From Prevotella sp. E13-27 (lineage in GTDB: Bacteria > Bacteroidota > Bacteroidia > Bacteroidales > Bacteroidaceae), in NCBI RefSeq assembly GCF_023217965.1, contig NZ_JALPSC010000002.1, positions 1,426,001-1,490,000 on the forward strand: a DNA stretch of 64,000 nucleotides, read 5' to 3'. Positions 53,515 through 63,396 of the stretch are shown one piece after another. Under the pieces are notes generated by a model. It was given only the letters and a program-made list of their open reading frames with translations, ran no database searches and was not told the origin of the DNA. Numbering within the stretch: position 1 is the first letter of the stretch; the number at the start of each line of letters is the position of its first letter. Both the position numbers and the translations under genes were made by a program.

Positions 53515-53533
53515 AAACGAACTCTCTCAACAA

Positions 53534-54442
53534 CTATTGCCTAATCTTTTCCCACGTAGTGTTCTGCGATGCATTAAGACCAAGAAGGATGTCATAAACA
53601 GTCTGTTTTTCCTTCTGAGTTCCTTTACCTTTGTAGATATTTGCCAACTCATCTTTCTTGTAGTCAGTCCAAATCTGGGGCAATAGACTCAGTGGTTTAT
53701 CTTCATGAGCTTTTTTCAGACAGTTCTCAAGTGCAGTCGTGACATTGGTGCGTCCACGTTCCACGTTTTGCGCCATCTCGTCCAAACCCTTACGATAGTA
53801 GTCATATTGCAACTGTCGGAATGGTTTCATTGCCTCGTCAAGATAGTCATTGATGATAGCAAAGCGGTTACGTGAGTCCTCAAATGACTTCCATCCGGGG
53901 AAGTCCAGATTCTGTGCATTGTTTACAAGGTTCATACAGCGCTGCAGTACATCCGTTCCTCCCATAGGTGAGAAACTATCCAGATCGAGTCCTATGATAA
54001 GATATGCATAATACGCTAAAAGCGCCACCAACTGATTATCAACATAATCCTCCTGATTGAAGTTCAGTTGGTCGAACTGTGCAAACTCAAAGTCAAAGTT
54101 CTTATCACGATTGTTGTAAAGTGTTGTCGTATATGCAGAGTTATAGACAGGACGATTGGCCTGGATCAGCGCAGTACACGCAAAACGGTTAGAGCTGGCA
54201 TCGTATTTCGTTACAGTAAGATTAAACGTACATGATATACGTTCGTTCTGCTGGAACTGCAAAGCGGTCCACTGTCGCTCGTTAACGAACTGTTCCATCG
54301 TCTTCTGCAGATTATCGAAGACAGAGGCATCGGTACCTTGAATTTGCTGATGGTTAATGTTTATCTTTACCACCAGTTCCTGTGCCTGCATACAAGTCGC
54401 GAAAAGTAGCAGCAATAATGATATGGAGAGAAGTCGCTTCAT
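53534..54442 (-). CDS. DUF4835 secreted protein
   Basis: 302 aa with signal peptide (1-20, MKRLLSISLLLLLFATCMQA), then VVKININHQQIQGTDASVFDN and a region with DNQLVALLAYYAYLIIGLDLDSFSPMGG, the best conserved part of DUF4835. Regularly found beside coaBC and recN in Bacteroidetes, as here; some relatives are linked to gliding/T9SS work. Function unproven. Confidence 0.88.
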   Translation of the reverse strand: MKRLLSISLLLLLFATCMQAQELVVKININHQQIQGTDASVFDNLQKTMEQFVNERQWTALQFQQNERISCTFNLTVTKYDASSNRFACTALIQANRPVYNSAYTTTLYNNRDKNFDFEFAQFDQLNFNQEDYVDNQLVALLAYYAYLIIGLDLDSFSPMGGTDVLQRCMNLVNNAQNLDFPGWKSFEDSRNRFAIINDYLDEAMKPFRQLQYDYYRKGLDEMAQNVERGRTNVTTALENCLKKAHEDKPLSLLPQIWTDYKKDELANIYKGKGTQKEKQTVYDILLGLNASQNTTWEKIRQ

Positions 54443-54454
54443 TAAGAAAGAAAT

Positions 54455-55645
54455 TTATTTCATGCTTGCCAGCTCATCAATAATATCACGAGCCACCTCA
54501 TTTTTAGGTTTCTTCTCATAGTCTTTACGACCAGTATGTGATATAATTGAAATCTGGTTTTCGTCGCTCTTGAAGCATGTACCCTCGTTACGCAGTGAGT
54601 TAAGAACGATGAAATCAAAGTTCTTCTTCTCAAGTTTATTTTGGGCATTCTGTTCCTCGTCGTTTGTTTCGAGAGCGAATCCAACAAGCTTTTGGTTTGA
54701 GCGTTTCATCATGCCAAGCTCAGCTGCAATATCGGGATTGGGCACAAGATGAATATCCATTGTCTGTCCAACCCTCTTGATTTTCTCTTCCGCTACGCTT
54801 TCAGGACGGAAATCAGCGACAGCAGCACAAAGAATGGCAGCATCCATTTGAGGGAATGCGTTCACGGCAGCATTGTACATTTCCTGAGCACTCTCCACAT
54901 TAACACGATGGATGCGAGGATGTGAAGATTTCAGCGAAACAGGACCGGCAACCAACGTCACATCAGCACCACGACGAGCACATTCCTCTGCGAGGGCGAA
55001 GCCCATCTTACCACTGCTGTAGTTTCCTACAAAACGTACCGGATCTATCTTCTCGTATGTTGGTCCTGCTGTCAACAGGATATTTTTTCCGACAAGGTCT
55101 TTTGGTTCAAAAAACTCGTCAAGAGCCGCTACTATATGTTCAGGTTCAGCCATACGTCCCTTACCTTCCAATCCGCTGGCAAGGAAGCCGCTCTCTGCCT
55201 CTATGAAGTGATTTCCAAAAGAAGCCAGACGCTCCATGTTTGCCTGCGTTGAAGGATGGGCATACATGTCAAGATCCATAGCAGGAGCAATGAAAACAGG
55301 AGCCTTCATAGAGAGATAGGTCGTAATGAGCATATTGTCAGCCACACCATTAGCCATCTTGCCAAGAGTTGAAGCCGTGCAAGGAGCTATAAGCATAGCA
55401 TCAGCCCATAATCCCAAATCAACATGGCTATTCCACGTGCCGTCACGCTGAGAGAAGAACTCGCTGATGACTGGTTTATGAGTAAGTGCAGAAAGTGTTA
55501 TAGGGGTTATAAACTCTTTTCCCGCAGGGGTAATCACCACCTGCACCTCTGCCCCAGCCTTTATCAGTCCACGAATGATGAGACACGCCTTATAGGCAGC
55601 TATAGAGCCAGTAATACCTAAAACGATCTTCTTCCCTCTGAGCAT
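54455..55645 (-). CDS. coaBC: Bifunctional CoaBC (phosphopantothenoylcysteine synthetase/decarboxylase)
   Basis: 396-aa coenzyme A enzyme. The FMN-dependent CoaC half has KKIVLGITGSIAAYKA, IAPCTASTLGKMANG and APAMDLDM (the motif is PAMN in many others; Asp is usual in this phylum). The CoaB half has LLTAGPTYEKIDPVRFVGNYSSGKMG. Full length. 12-bp gap to DUF4835 and 1 bp to the exonuclease gene. Confidence 0.96.
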   Translation of the reverse strand: MLRGKKIVLGITGSIAAYKACLIIRGLIKAGAEVQVVITPAGKEFITPITLSALTHKPVISEFFSQRDGTWNSHVDLGLWADAMLIAPCTASTLGKMANGVADNMLITTYLSMKAPVFIAPAMDLDMYAHPSTQANMERLASFGNHFIEAESGFLASGLEGKGRMAEPEHIVAALDEFFEPKDLVGKNILLTAGPTYEKIDPVRFVGNYSSGKMGFALAEECARRGADVTLVAGPVSLKSSHPRIHRVNVESAQEMYNAAVNAFPQMDAAILCAAVADFRPESVAEEKIKRVGQTMDIHLVPNPDIAAELGMMKRSNQKLVGFALETNDEEQNAQNKLEKKNFDFIVLNSLRNEGTCFKSDENQISIISHTGRKDYEKKPKNEVARDIIDELASMK

Positions 55646-55646
55646 A

Positions 55647-56519
55647 TTATTTCATTTTCTGTGCCTCACGTAAACGGATTCTGGTCAGCACCTGTTTTGT
55701 GTTATAGGTAAAATCTCCTGATAACATCCATCCATAGTAGCCTGGATCATATCTCAACACGTCTGCAACAGTTTTTCCCTTATGCTTACCAAAGTTGAAA
55801 TACTCCACCATAACAGGTTTCCCTGCCTCATCAAGCACCACATTGCCATTAGAATCCTTTGCTTCACCCCAGACGATACGTCCTGCGAAATCCACATTCT
55901 GGTTAACCTTTGAAAAATCTGCAAGGAATTCAATATCGTTCTTCAGCACACGTCCTTCAGGATTCTCTCCCAGTTCTCGCTGTCTCTCCTCAGTGTAGTG
56001 GTCCAACTCACCCATCAACACACGATAGGTTGCTTCCGTATCCTGATCGGCACGGTGAGCCTCGAAGTCATCCTCCATCTTACGGCCACAGTAGAACTTA
56101 TAAGCAGCAGCAAGGTTACGGCGCTCAAGTTTATGGAATATTGTCTGAGCATCTATAAGACGACACTTTGAAAAGTCGAAGTCAACACCTGCACGCAAGA
56201 ACTCCTCTGCCAACAGGGGTACATCGAAATGGTTTGAATTAAAGCCTGCTATATCGCTACCACTGAAGATGTCGGCAAGCTTCTTTGCCATTTGTTTGAA
56301 CGTTGGCTGATCCTTCACATCATCATTACTGATACCAGTCAACTCTGTTATTACAGGCAATATATACTGCTCAGGATTAATGATGTGGTTACCACGCTCT
56401 TCATGGCCGTCAGGAAACACCTTAATATATGATATCTGTATGATTCGGTCCTTAACCAAATCAAGACCCGTCGTCTCCAAATCGAAGATGACCAACGGTT
56501 TCACAAGATTTAATTTCAT
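55647..56519 (-). CDS. DnaQ-like 3'-5' exonuclease
   Basis: 290-aa DEDDh exonuclease: VIFDLETTGLD (Exo I), FNSNHFDVPLLAEEF (Exo II), AHRADQDTEATYRVL (Exo III). The C-terminal part with FNFGKHKGKTVADVL is an added domain also seen in exodeoxyribonuclease X-like proteins. Directly downstream of dnaN, so likely a proofreading or repair partner. Confidence 0.92.
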   Translation of the reverse strand: MKLNLVKPLVIFDLETTGLDLVKDRIIQISYIKVFPDGHEERGNHIINPEQYILPVITELTGISNDDVKDQPTFKQMAKKLADIFSGSDIAGFNSNHFDVPLLAEEFLRAGVDFDFSKCRLIDAQTIFHKLERRNLAAAYKFYCGRKMEDDFEAHRADQDTEATYRVLMGELDHYTEERQRELGENPEGRVLKNDIEFLADFSKVNQNVDFAGRIVWGEAKDSNGNVVLDEAGKPVMVEYFNFGKHKGKTVADVLRYDPGYYGWMLSGDFTYNTKQVLTRIRLREAQKMK

Positions 56520-56521
56520 TT

Positions 56522-57646
56522 TTAATCGTTTATCAACATTGGCATCATCAGCATGAGCACATCCTGATTCTCAGGTTGCTCAGAAGGAATAACCAATCCG
56601 GCACGGCTTGGGTCTGCCAATTGTATTACGACCTGCTCACAATCGAAATTACTGAGTATTTCAATAAACGAAGATCCCTTGAAACCTATGCTCATTGTCA
56701 TGCCATTATAGTCACATGCCATGCGCTCAGTAGCAGTCTTTGAGAAGTCATAGTCTTCCGCGTCAAGCTGCAATGTACCATTCTCAACGTGGAAACGAAT
56801 GAGGTTACTTGAATCGTTAGAGAAAGGCTGGACACGACGAAGTGCTGAAAGCAGAGCCACACGGTCAACAGTAAGTTGGTTAGGATTGCTCTGAGGGATA
56901 ACAGAATTGTAGTTAGGATAACGTCCTTCAATTAGGCGGCATACAATCAGTCCGTCCTCGAAATTAATTTCAGCATTGCGCTCGTCGAAGCGAATTACCA
57001 CATCACCACCATTCTTGCTGAGCACGCTCTTCAAAAGAGAAGCAGGCTTCTTAGGCAGTATGAATGCTGCTGGCACATCGCTTTTTACAGAGAAGATCTT
57101 ATTACGCACCAATTTATGTCCATCGCTTGCCACAACTGCAAGGCAATCAGGAGTGAGATCAAAGTAGATACCATTCATAACAGGACGAAGTTCATCCTGA
57201 GCCGTTGCGAAGATTGAACGGTTAATGTTATCGGCAAGCATTTGTGAGCTGATATTGATGGTTGTTGCGCTCTCACTAACCTGCTGACTCTGTGGGAACT
57301 CATCAGCATTTTCTATTGGCAGAGAGAACATACCATTCTGATAGCTTATACGAGCAATATTCTCACCTTGATTCACGTCAAATGTGATAGGCTGCTCTGA
57401 AATGCCCTTCACCGCTTCGAGAAGGTCATGGTTACCAACGCAGAAGCGACCATCGCTGTCAGCTTCGTTAAGTTCCATTGAGGTTTTCATCATCACCTCA
57501 CTATCAGATGCCGTAAGATTCAATCTACCATCCTGGACTTCAAAAAGGAAGTCACCAAGTATAGGCAAAGAATTTTTACTGTTAATAACTCGAGATAAAG
57601 CAACAAGGCGATTGCTAAGTGCGGTACTTGAAACTGTAAATTTCAT
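56522..57646 (-). CDS. dnaN: DNA polymerase III beta subunit (sliding clamp)
   Basis: 374-aa ring-forming clamp, three related domains; FTVSSTALSNRLVALSRVIN opens the chain and VIPSEQPENQDVLMLMMPM is the usual end. Start at ATG 57646 (MKFTVSS). The operon head for exonuclease, coaBC, DUF4835 and recN, not next to dnaA here. Confidence 0.96.
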   Translation of the reverse strand: MKFTVSSTALSNRLVALSRVINSKNSLPILGDFLFEVQDGRLNLTASDSEVMMKTSMELNEADSDGRFCVGNHDLLEAVKGISEQPITFDVNQGENIARISYQNGMFSLPIENADEFPQSQQVSESATTINISSQMLADNINRSIFATAQDELRPVMNGIYFDLTPDCLAVVASDGHKLVRNKIFSVKSDVPAAFILPKKPASLLKSVLSKNGGDVVIRFDERNAEINFEDGLIVCRLIEGRYPNYNSVIPQSNPNQLTVDRVALLSALRRVQPFSNDSSNLIRFHVENGTLQLDAEDYDFSKTATERMACDYNGMTMSIGFKGSSFIEILSNFDCEQVVIQLADPSRAGLVIPSEQPENQDVLMLMMPMLIND

Positions 57647-57682
57647 AATATTCTTGATAATTTGTTTTCTGTATTTGGAGTA

Positions 57683-57690
57683 CAAAAATA
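57683..57690 (-). promoter_or_regulatory. Promoter of the dnaN operon
   Basis: TATTTTTG on the minus strand with a TTTTG about 20 nt upstream, the expected -33/-7 spacing. Confidence 0.6.
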
Positions 57691-57805
57691 CTAATTTAAT
57701 ATGGGATTAACAAAATAATGTCCATTTTTTTTCTTCTTTTCAAACAATTTTAGTAATTTCGCAAGCGATTTCGAAAAATACAAATTAAAGTAACAATAAA
57801 TTATC

Positions 57806-58210
57806 ATGGATTTAACAGGTAAAGTAATTGCCATTATGGAGGCAAGGAGTGGTGTTTCAGCACGTACAGGCAATCCTTGGATGACACAGGAGTATGTAAT
57901 AGAAGTACCAGGTCAGTTCCCTCGCAAAATGGTTTTCAACATCTTTGGTGAGGACAAGATTAAGCAGTTCAACATTCAGGCTGGCGAAGAAATAACAGTA
58001 CAGTTTGATATCGATGCACGCGAGTTCAATGGTCGTTGGTTCAATGACATCCGTGCATGGAACATCCTACGTGGTCAGGCAGCCCAGACTGTTCCTGCAG
58101 CAACACCATTCCAACCACAGCAGATGGCCGCACCACAGGGAGCCACAGCTCCATTCCCTCCTGCTCAGGAGCCTGCAGGTGAAGGTGCAGCAGACGATCT
58201 GCCATTCTAA
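57806..58210 (+). CDS. DUF3127 protein (OB-fold, SSB-like)
   Basis: 134 aa: an OB-like domain (1-88; ARTGNPWMTQEYVIEVPGQF, EITVQFDIDAREFNGRWFND), then a disordered Pro/Gln/Ala tail ending DDLPF. The acidic DLPF-type end is the SSB hallmark for docking partner proteins, which suggests single-strand DNA binding. Divergent from dnaN. Confidence 0.9.
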   Translation: MDLTGKVIAIMEARSGVSARTGNPWMTQEYVIEVPGQFPRKMVFNIFGEDKIKQFNIQAGEEITVQFDIDAREFNGRWFNDIRAWNILRGQAAQTVPAATPFQPQQMAAPQGATAPFPPAQEPAGEGAADDLPF

Positions 58211-58231
58211 AAAGATTGTCACGAGAAGAAA

Positions 58232-58273
58232 AAGAAAATGAGGATGAGCTGCTGCCCATCCTCATTTTCTTTT
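58232..58273. terminator. Terminator, convergent genes
   Basis: Perfect stem AGAAAATGAGGATG / CATCCTCATTTTCT, loop of about 10 nt, A-rich on one side and T-rich on the other, so usable from both strands. Confidence 0.9.
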
Positions 58274-58289
58274 ACGTTTAAACAAAAAC

Positions 58290-59879
58290 TTATTTCTTGT
58301 TATCTACAGCACACTGCTCAATGGGCAGGCACTTCTTATAGTTCTCGATGTAGCGCTCAAATCCGGCGACATCCTCAGAAGTAGGAGCAATAGAAACGCC
58401 TGTGTTGCCAGCAAAGACGACCTCCTCAAGATAGTCAGCAAGGTTGCGTCCCTTATTCTTAATGAGATAACCTGCAAGCAGAGCGATACCCCATGCGCCA
58501 CCCTCACCAGCTGTTTCCATCACGCTGATTGGAGAGTTGAGTGCAGCAGCGAGCATACGCTGACCTACGCCTGCTGTCTTGAAATAACCACCGTGACCAG
58601 TGATGCGATCCACACGAATCATCTCGTCCTTCAATAGGATGTCGTTACCAATCTTCAGCACACCGATAGCGCCATAGAGGTGTGCACGCATGAAGTTAGC
58701 AAGATTGAACTTGTCGCCTGCAGAGCGAACGAACATGGGACGTCCCTCAGAGAGACCTGTTACAGGCTCACCAGAAACATAGTTGTAAGCCATCAGTCCG
58801 CCACAATCGGCATCACCCTCAAGAGCTTTGTTGAAAAGCTTACCATAGAGTTCGTTCATATCAACCTTTATGCCGAGGAGCTGCTGATACTCCTTAAAGA
58901 GACCGACCCAGGCATTAATGTCTGACGTACAGTTGTTACAGTGAACCATGGCTACGAGTGATCCGTCAGGAGTAGTCACCATATCAATCATCTCGTATGG
59001 CTTAGACAGAGGCTTCTCAAGAACAATCATCGAGAATGATGATGTACCAGCAGAAACGTTACCAGTACGCTGTTTAACAGCATTGGTAGCAACCATGCCT
59101 GTACCTGCATCACCTTCTGGAGGACATACTGGCACGCCTGCCTTCAAGTGACCTGACACGTCAAGTTTTAGGGCACCCTCTGGTGTCAGGAAACCAGCAT
59201 TCTCGCCTGCGTTCAAAGATTTGGGCAGGATATCAAGCAGTTTCCAAGAGAATCCCTTAGGAGCAATAAGCTCGTCGAACTTGCGCACCATCTCAGCATC
59301 ATATGTCTTCGTAGCGGGATCAACAGGAATCATACCTGATGCATCACCTACTCCCAGCACGAACTGACCCGTTACCTGCCAGTGAACATAGCCGGCCAGC
59401 GTGGTAAGATACTTGATGTTTGAAACATGCTCCTCGTTGTCGAGAATAGCCTCATAGAGGTGAGAGATGCTCCAGCGGAGAGGTATGTTATAATTGAAAA
59501 GCTCAGACAGTTCAGCAGCAGCCTTACCTGTATTTGTATTACGCCATGTGCGGAAAGGCACGAGAATTTGCTGTTTCTCATTGAAAGCCATATAACCGTG
59601 CATCATAGCCGAGAAGCCTATGGCAGCGAGTGTTTCAATCTCACAATCATACTGCTTCAATACATCCTTGCGCAGCTCTGCATAGCAGTCCTGAAGACCA
59701 TACCAGATGGCTTCAATGCTGTAAGTCCAGAGTCCGTCAACCAACTGGTTCTCCCATTCATGAGAACCCTGTGCGATGGGTTTATTGTCCTGATCGATGA
59801 GGACAGCCTTAATACGGGTAGAGCCAAACTCGATACCGAGAATGGCTTTACCTGCTTCAATTGTTTGTTTTGCGGTCAT
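58290..59879 (-). CDS. araB: FGGY family carbohydrate kinase, probable L-ribulokinase
   Basis: 529-aa sugar kinase with AILGIEFGSTRIKAVLIDQ (first ATP-binding strand) and TGNVSAGTSSFSMIVLEKP. It resembles xylulokinase as much as enterobacterial AraB, as is usual for this operon in Bacteroidetes; position in the arabinose operon points to L-ribulose as substrate. Last gene of the operon, 16 bp from araA. Confidence 0.88.
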   Translation of the reverse strand: MTAKQTIEAGKAILGIEFGSTRIKAVLIDQDNKPIAQGSHEWENQLVDGLWTYSIEAIWYGLQDCYAELRKDVLKQYDCEIETLAAIGFSAMMHGYMAFNEKQQILVPFRTWRNTNTGKAAAELSELFNYNIPLRWSISHLYEAILDNEEHVSNIKYLTTLAGYVHWQVTGQFVLGVGDASGMIPVDPATKTYDAEMVRKFDELIAPKGFSWKLLDILPKSLNAGENAGFLTPEGALKLDVSGHLKAGVPVCPPEGDAGTGMVATNAVKQRTGNVSAGTSSFSMIVLEKPLSKPYEMIDMVTTPDGSLVAMVHCNNCTSDINAWVGLFKEYQQLLGIKVDMNELYGKLFNKALEGDADCGGLMAYNYVSGEPVTGLSEGRPMFVRSAGDKFNLANFMRAHLYGAIGVLKIGNDILLKDEMIRVDRITGHGGYFKTAGVGQRMLAAALNSPISVMETAGEGGAWGIALLAGYLIKNKGRNLADYLEEVVFAGNTGVSIAPTSEDVAGFERYIENYKKCLPIEQCAVDNKK

Positions 59880-59895
59880 ACTATTTATCTTTTAA

Positions 59896-61434
59896 TTACT
59901 TCAGAGCTTTGTTCAGCATGTAGTACACCTCGTTGTTCTGCAGTTGCTGCTTAAACTCATAGGTCTTAGTATCCTTATTTATCTTAACATACTCTATGCC
60001 AAGCATCTCAGCGAAGTCCTCCCAGTACTCTTCGGTGATGTCGTAAGAGAATGCAGAGTGGTGAGTACCACCAGCGAGGATCCATGCGCCTGCGCCAATC
60101 TCAAATGTAGGCTGTGGAACCCACAGAGCAGAAGCGACAGGAAGATTTGGCATTGGCTTTGGCTCGATACACTCCACTTCCTGTGAAATCAGACGGAAAC
60201 GGTTGCCGAGATCAACGACAGTAGCCTTGATGCCGCGTCCTACCTTTGAAGTGAACACGAGACGAGCAGTCTGCTGCTTGCGGATACCGATACCGAGGAA
60301 GTGAACCTCGAGCTTTGGTTTATCGACAGCGATGAGAGGACAAACCTCGAGCATGTGGCTCTGCAGGCAAGATGAGCGGTCACCTGCAAAGTTAAGAGTG
60401 TAGTCCTCGAGGAATGAGCATCCTGTCGGCATGCCCTGCTGGATAACCCACAATGTGCGATAGAGACAAGCCGTCTTCCAGTCACCCTCGGCACCGAAGC
60501 CGTAGCCTTCTTCCATCAGACGCTGTGAAGCAAGACCAGGAATCTGGTCGAAGCCGCAGAAGTCAGGAGCATCGATATCTGCATCACCCAAGTCATCGAA
60601 GTTGGTGGTAAAGGCAGTAGCACCCTCATCCTTCAGCACGCGACGCAGAGCGATCTCAGCCTTAGCAGCGTTCTTAACCTTCTGCCAGTAAACTTCCTCA
60701 CCACTCTCATCAATCTTGATGGTGTAGAGTTTCTTGTATTCCTCTACCAAAGCGTCAGCCTCAGCATCAGTCACCTGCTTGAAGTACTCCATCAGAGAAG
60801 AAACTGGATAGTAGTCAACATGATAGCCCAGACGCTGCTCGAACTCCACGCGGTCACCATCAGTAACGGCCACGTTGTTCATGTTCATACCAAACATCAG
60901 ACAGCGCACATTGTGAGCATCAGCAACACCAGCTGCTACACGTGCCCAAACAGCAATCTGCTTCTGAGCATTCTCGTCTTTCCAGTAGCCGCAGACGACC
61001 TTACGTGGAACACGCATACGAGTGCAGATGTGTCCGAACTCGATGTCACCGTGAGCCGACTGGTTCAGGTTCATGAAGTCCATGTCCATTGTCTCCCAGG
61101 GTATCTCGGCATTGTACTGTGTGTGGAAGTGCAGCATTGGCTTCTTCAGAGCCTGCAGACCCTTGATCCACATCTTAGCAGGAGAGAATGTGTGCATCCA
61201 AGTGATGATACCAATACACTTCTCCTCGTTATTTGCAGCCAGCATAACCTGCTCTACTTCCTTAGAGCTGTTAGCTGTACCTTTATATACAATCTTCACA
61301 GGAATGTTGTCACTCTTGTTCAGACCGTCAACCATCTCCTTTGAATGTCCGTCAACTGCAACCACTGCGTCGCCTCCGTAAAGGAGCTGTGCACCAGTTA
61401 CCCACCAAATCTCATAATTATCAAATGCTTTCAT
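59896..61434 (-). CDS. araA: L-arabinose isomerase
   Basis: 512-aa cytosolic enzyme converting L-arabinose to L-ribulose. EIWWVTGAQLLYGG at the start, MHTFSPAKMWIKGLQAL, and AEGDWKTACLYRTLW with the catalytic Glu/metal region are conserved, and GGTHHSAFSYDIT near the end holds metal-binding histidines. Full length (about 500 is usual). Confidence 0.97.
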   Translation of the reverse strand: MKAFDNYEIWWVTGAQLLYGGDAVVAVDGHSKEMVDGLNKSDNIPVKIVYKGTANSSKEVEQVMLAANNEEKCIGIITWMHTFSPAKMWIKGLQALKKPMLHFHTQYNAEIPWETMDMDFMNLNQSAHGDIEFGHICTRMRVPRKVVCGYWKDENAQKQIAVWARVAAGVADAHNVRCLMFGMNMNNVAVTDGDRVEFEQRLGYHVDYYPVSSLMEYFKQVTDAEADALVEEYKKLYTIKIDESGEEVYWQKVKNAAKAEIALRRVLKDEGATAFTTNFDDLGDADIDAPDFCGFDQIPGLASQRLMEEGYGFGAEGDWKTACLYRTLWVIQQGMPTGCSFLEDYTLNFAGDRSSCLQSHMLEVCPLIAVDKPKLEVHFLGIGIRKQQTARLVFTSKVGRGIKATVVDLGNRFRLISQEVECIEPKPMPNLPVASALWVPQPTFEIGAGAWILAGGTHHSAFSYDITEEYWEDFAEMLGIEYVKINKDTKTYEFKQQLQNNEVYYMLNKALK

Positions 61435-61468
61435 TTTGTTCTGGCCCCGCTACTAATCCCTTGTGGGG

Positions 61469-61497
61469 AAAGACCTAAACAGGGGCAATGGGTCTTT
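61469..61497 (-). other. Hairpin in the araA leader
   Basis: Arms AAAGACC / GGTCTTT enclosing 15 nt, in the 98-bp gap upstream of araA. Followed by C-rich sequence rather than a T run, so a regulatory or processing hairpin is more likely than a terminator. No certain AraR operator identified. Confidence 0.35.
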
Positions 61498-61532
61498 TAG
61501 TTATTAATAGTTAGTATATAATTTTTTCGAGC

Positions 61533-61970
61533 TTAAATCAAACCGTTTCTTACTGCATAATCCCAGGCATCGTGGTCGACCTGCTGCATGGTGCGCACAT
61601 CGGAAGGCAGTTCGTGAACAGCATAGGCGCTTTCCACAATCTGAAGGACGACGCAGTAGCGCCAACCATCGACCTCGTACCATTCGGTAGTCCAGACGCC
61701 ATCGTATCCTAATACGACGTTACGTTCCTCACCGTTTCCCATCGCTTTGATGCGGATGCTATCGCTCGCTTCAATAAGGGTGAACGTAAAAGTGTGCTCG
61801 CCTTCATAGGGAGAGTGATAGAAGCCATGATATGTAGTCCACACGATGGCAGCACCTTCCTCCAGTTTAGACACATGGTTAGTCCACTCGTCAGTAACGA
61901 TTTCTGTCTCACCCACTTTTTGCTTCATAGCCATGAGCTTCAGGTCGCGATTGCCCCACTTGTCGTTCAT
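61533..61970 (-). CDS. Unknown 145-aa protein in the arabinose operon
   Basis: 145 aa, no signal peptide or membrane segment, beta-rich and Trp/Tyr-rich (AIVWTTYHGFYHSPYEGEHT, DGVWTTEWYEVDGWRYCVVL), acidic. I recognise no family. It lies between araD and araA on the same strand with small gaps (19 and 98 bp), so it is probably cotranscribed. A start at an internal ATG (about residue 13 or 15) is possible. Confidence 0.75.
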   Translation of the reverse strand: MNDKWGNRDLKLMAMKQKVGETEIVTDEWTNHVSKLEEGAAIVWTTYHGFYHSPYEGEHTFTFTLIEASDSIRIKAMGNGEERNVVLGYDGVWTTEWYEVDGWRYCVVLQIVESAYAVHELPSDVRTMQQVDHDAWDYAVRNGLI

Positions 61971-61989
61971 AATGCAGTCTGGTTTCGAC

Positions 61990-62700
61990 TTAATGTTTCT
62001 GGCCCTTCTGTCCGTAGTAGGCGTTTGGGCCGTGCTTACGCATGTAGTGTTTCTCCACGAGAAGTGGGTTCATTGTCAAGTTGGGATTCACAGAGAAAGC
62101 AACAAAGGCCATCTTCGCACACTGCTCCATAACCTTAGCATTATAAACAGCGTTATCAGGAGATGTACCCCATGAGAATGGACCGTGGTTCTTCACAAGC
62201 ACAGCAGGTGTGTGATCAGGGTTAATCTTACGGATATTCAGAATCTCATCTACGATAACGTTGCCGGTCTCCAGTTCGTACTGTCCTTTAACCTCAGCCT
62301 CAGTCATATCACGCGTACAAGGGATATCCTTGTAGAAATAGTCGGCGTGTGTAGTTCCAATGTTAGGAATATCCTTACCAGCCTGTGCGAATGCTGTAGC
62401 GTAGGTAGAGTGTGTATGAACCACGCCCTGTATGTTAGGGAATGCCTTATATAATACAAGGTGTGTAGGAGTGTCGCTTGATGGGTTGAGGTCACCCTCT
62501 ACCACTTTGCCACTCTCCAGATCAACCACCACCATATCCTCAGCCTTCATCTCGTCATAGCTGACACCGCTTGGCTTTATTACTACGAGGCCTTTCTCAC
62601 GGTCAATACCTGAAACGTTGCCCCAAGTAAAAATTACCAATCCCTGCTTTACAAGGTCGAGATTGGCTTTAAACACTTTCTGTTTGAGTTCTTCTAACAT
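61990..62700 (-). CDS. araD: L-ribulose-5-phosphate 4-epimerase
   Basis: 236-aa class II aldolase-like enzyme producing D-xylulose 5-phosphate. [31 protein letters not shown] with zinc-binding histidines, and [11 protein letters not shown] are conserved. Start ATG 62700 (MLEELKQKV). Full length. Confidence 0.96.
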   Translation of the reverse strand: MLEELKQKVFKANLDLVKQGLVIFTWGNVSGIDREKGLVVIKPSGVSYDEMKAEDMVVVDLESGKVVEGDLNPSSDTPTHLVLYKAFPNIQGVVHTHSTYATAFAQAGKDIPNIGTTHADYFYKDIPCTRDMTEAEVKGQYELETGNVIVDEILNIRKINPDHTPAVLVKNHGPFSWGTSPDNAVYNAKVMEQCAKMAFVAFSVNPNLTMNPLLVEKHYMRKHGPNAYYGQKGQKH

Positions 62701-62707
62701 AGTATTC

Positions 62708-63382
62708 CTATAGTTTAAAGTTACTATCTTCGTTATACATCTTTTTATTAAAACGATAAAGATATGCGCCACGCTTTGAGCTGAGTTTGTCTATAAGCTC
62801 TGTTTTCTCAATGAAGTCCATATCCTTAATACGCTTACGGAAGTTGCGCTTATCTATCTCCTCACCCCCAACAGCCTCATAGAGACGCTGCAATTGGGTT
62901 AGCGTGAACAGATCGGGAAGTAGCTGAAAACCGATTGGCTCAGTTTTCATTTTCTGCTTCATGAGACGCCATGCCTTACGCACCATCTCATTATGGTCAG
63001 AGTAGAGTTGTGGCAGTTCTGTCACATTAATCCATTCAAGGCCATGCTCCTTGCGAAGCTTTTCGCTATAATCCTTAACATTTATAAGGGCATAATATGC
63101 TATTGATATTACGCGTTCACCTGGATCACGGTCAACTTTTCCAAAAGCGCCCACCTGACGCATGAAGACATTCTTCATGCCCGTAAGGTCTCCAAGTGTT
63201 CTCTTGGCTGCTTCGTCAATGCTCTCGTTAGCATTGACGAAGCCACCGTAGAGGCTCCATTCTCCTCGTCCCGGGTCCATCTGACGTTTACCGATGAGCA
63301 CCTTCAGCTTCGAGTCATCGAAGCCGAAGATGATACAGTCAACTGACACCCAGACTTTGGAATGTTCACTATAATAAGTCAT
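62708..63382 (-). CDS. araR: Nudix-related transcriptional regulator (AraR-type)
   Basis: 224 aa: N-terminal Nudix-like sensor ([39 protein letters not shown]; the catalytic Nudix box is degenerate) and a C-terminal winged helix ([20 protein letters not shown]). Bacteroidetes AraR of this NrtR-like family binds L-arabinose and represses the arabinose genes. Between araD and the symporter gene. Confidence 0.92.
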   Translation of the reverse strand: MTYYSEHSKVWVSVDCIIFGFDDSKLKVLIGKRQMDPGRGEWSLYGGFVNANESIDEAAKRTLGDLTGMKNVFMRQVGAFGKVDRDPGERVISIAYYALINVKDYSEKLRKEHGLEWINVTELPQLYSDHNEMVRKAWRLMKQKMKTEPIGFQLLPDLFTLTQLQRLYEAVGGEEIDKRNFRKRIKDMDFIEKTELIDKLSSKRGAYLYRFNKKMYNEDSNFKL

Positions 63383-63396
63383 TGTTTACTTGAAAA

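Noticed and set aside
61469..61497. Intrinsic terminator upstream of araA
   Set aside because: No T run follows the stem, and it lies within an operon that must be read through.
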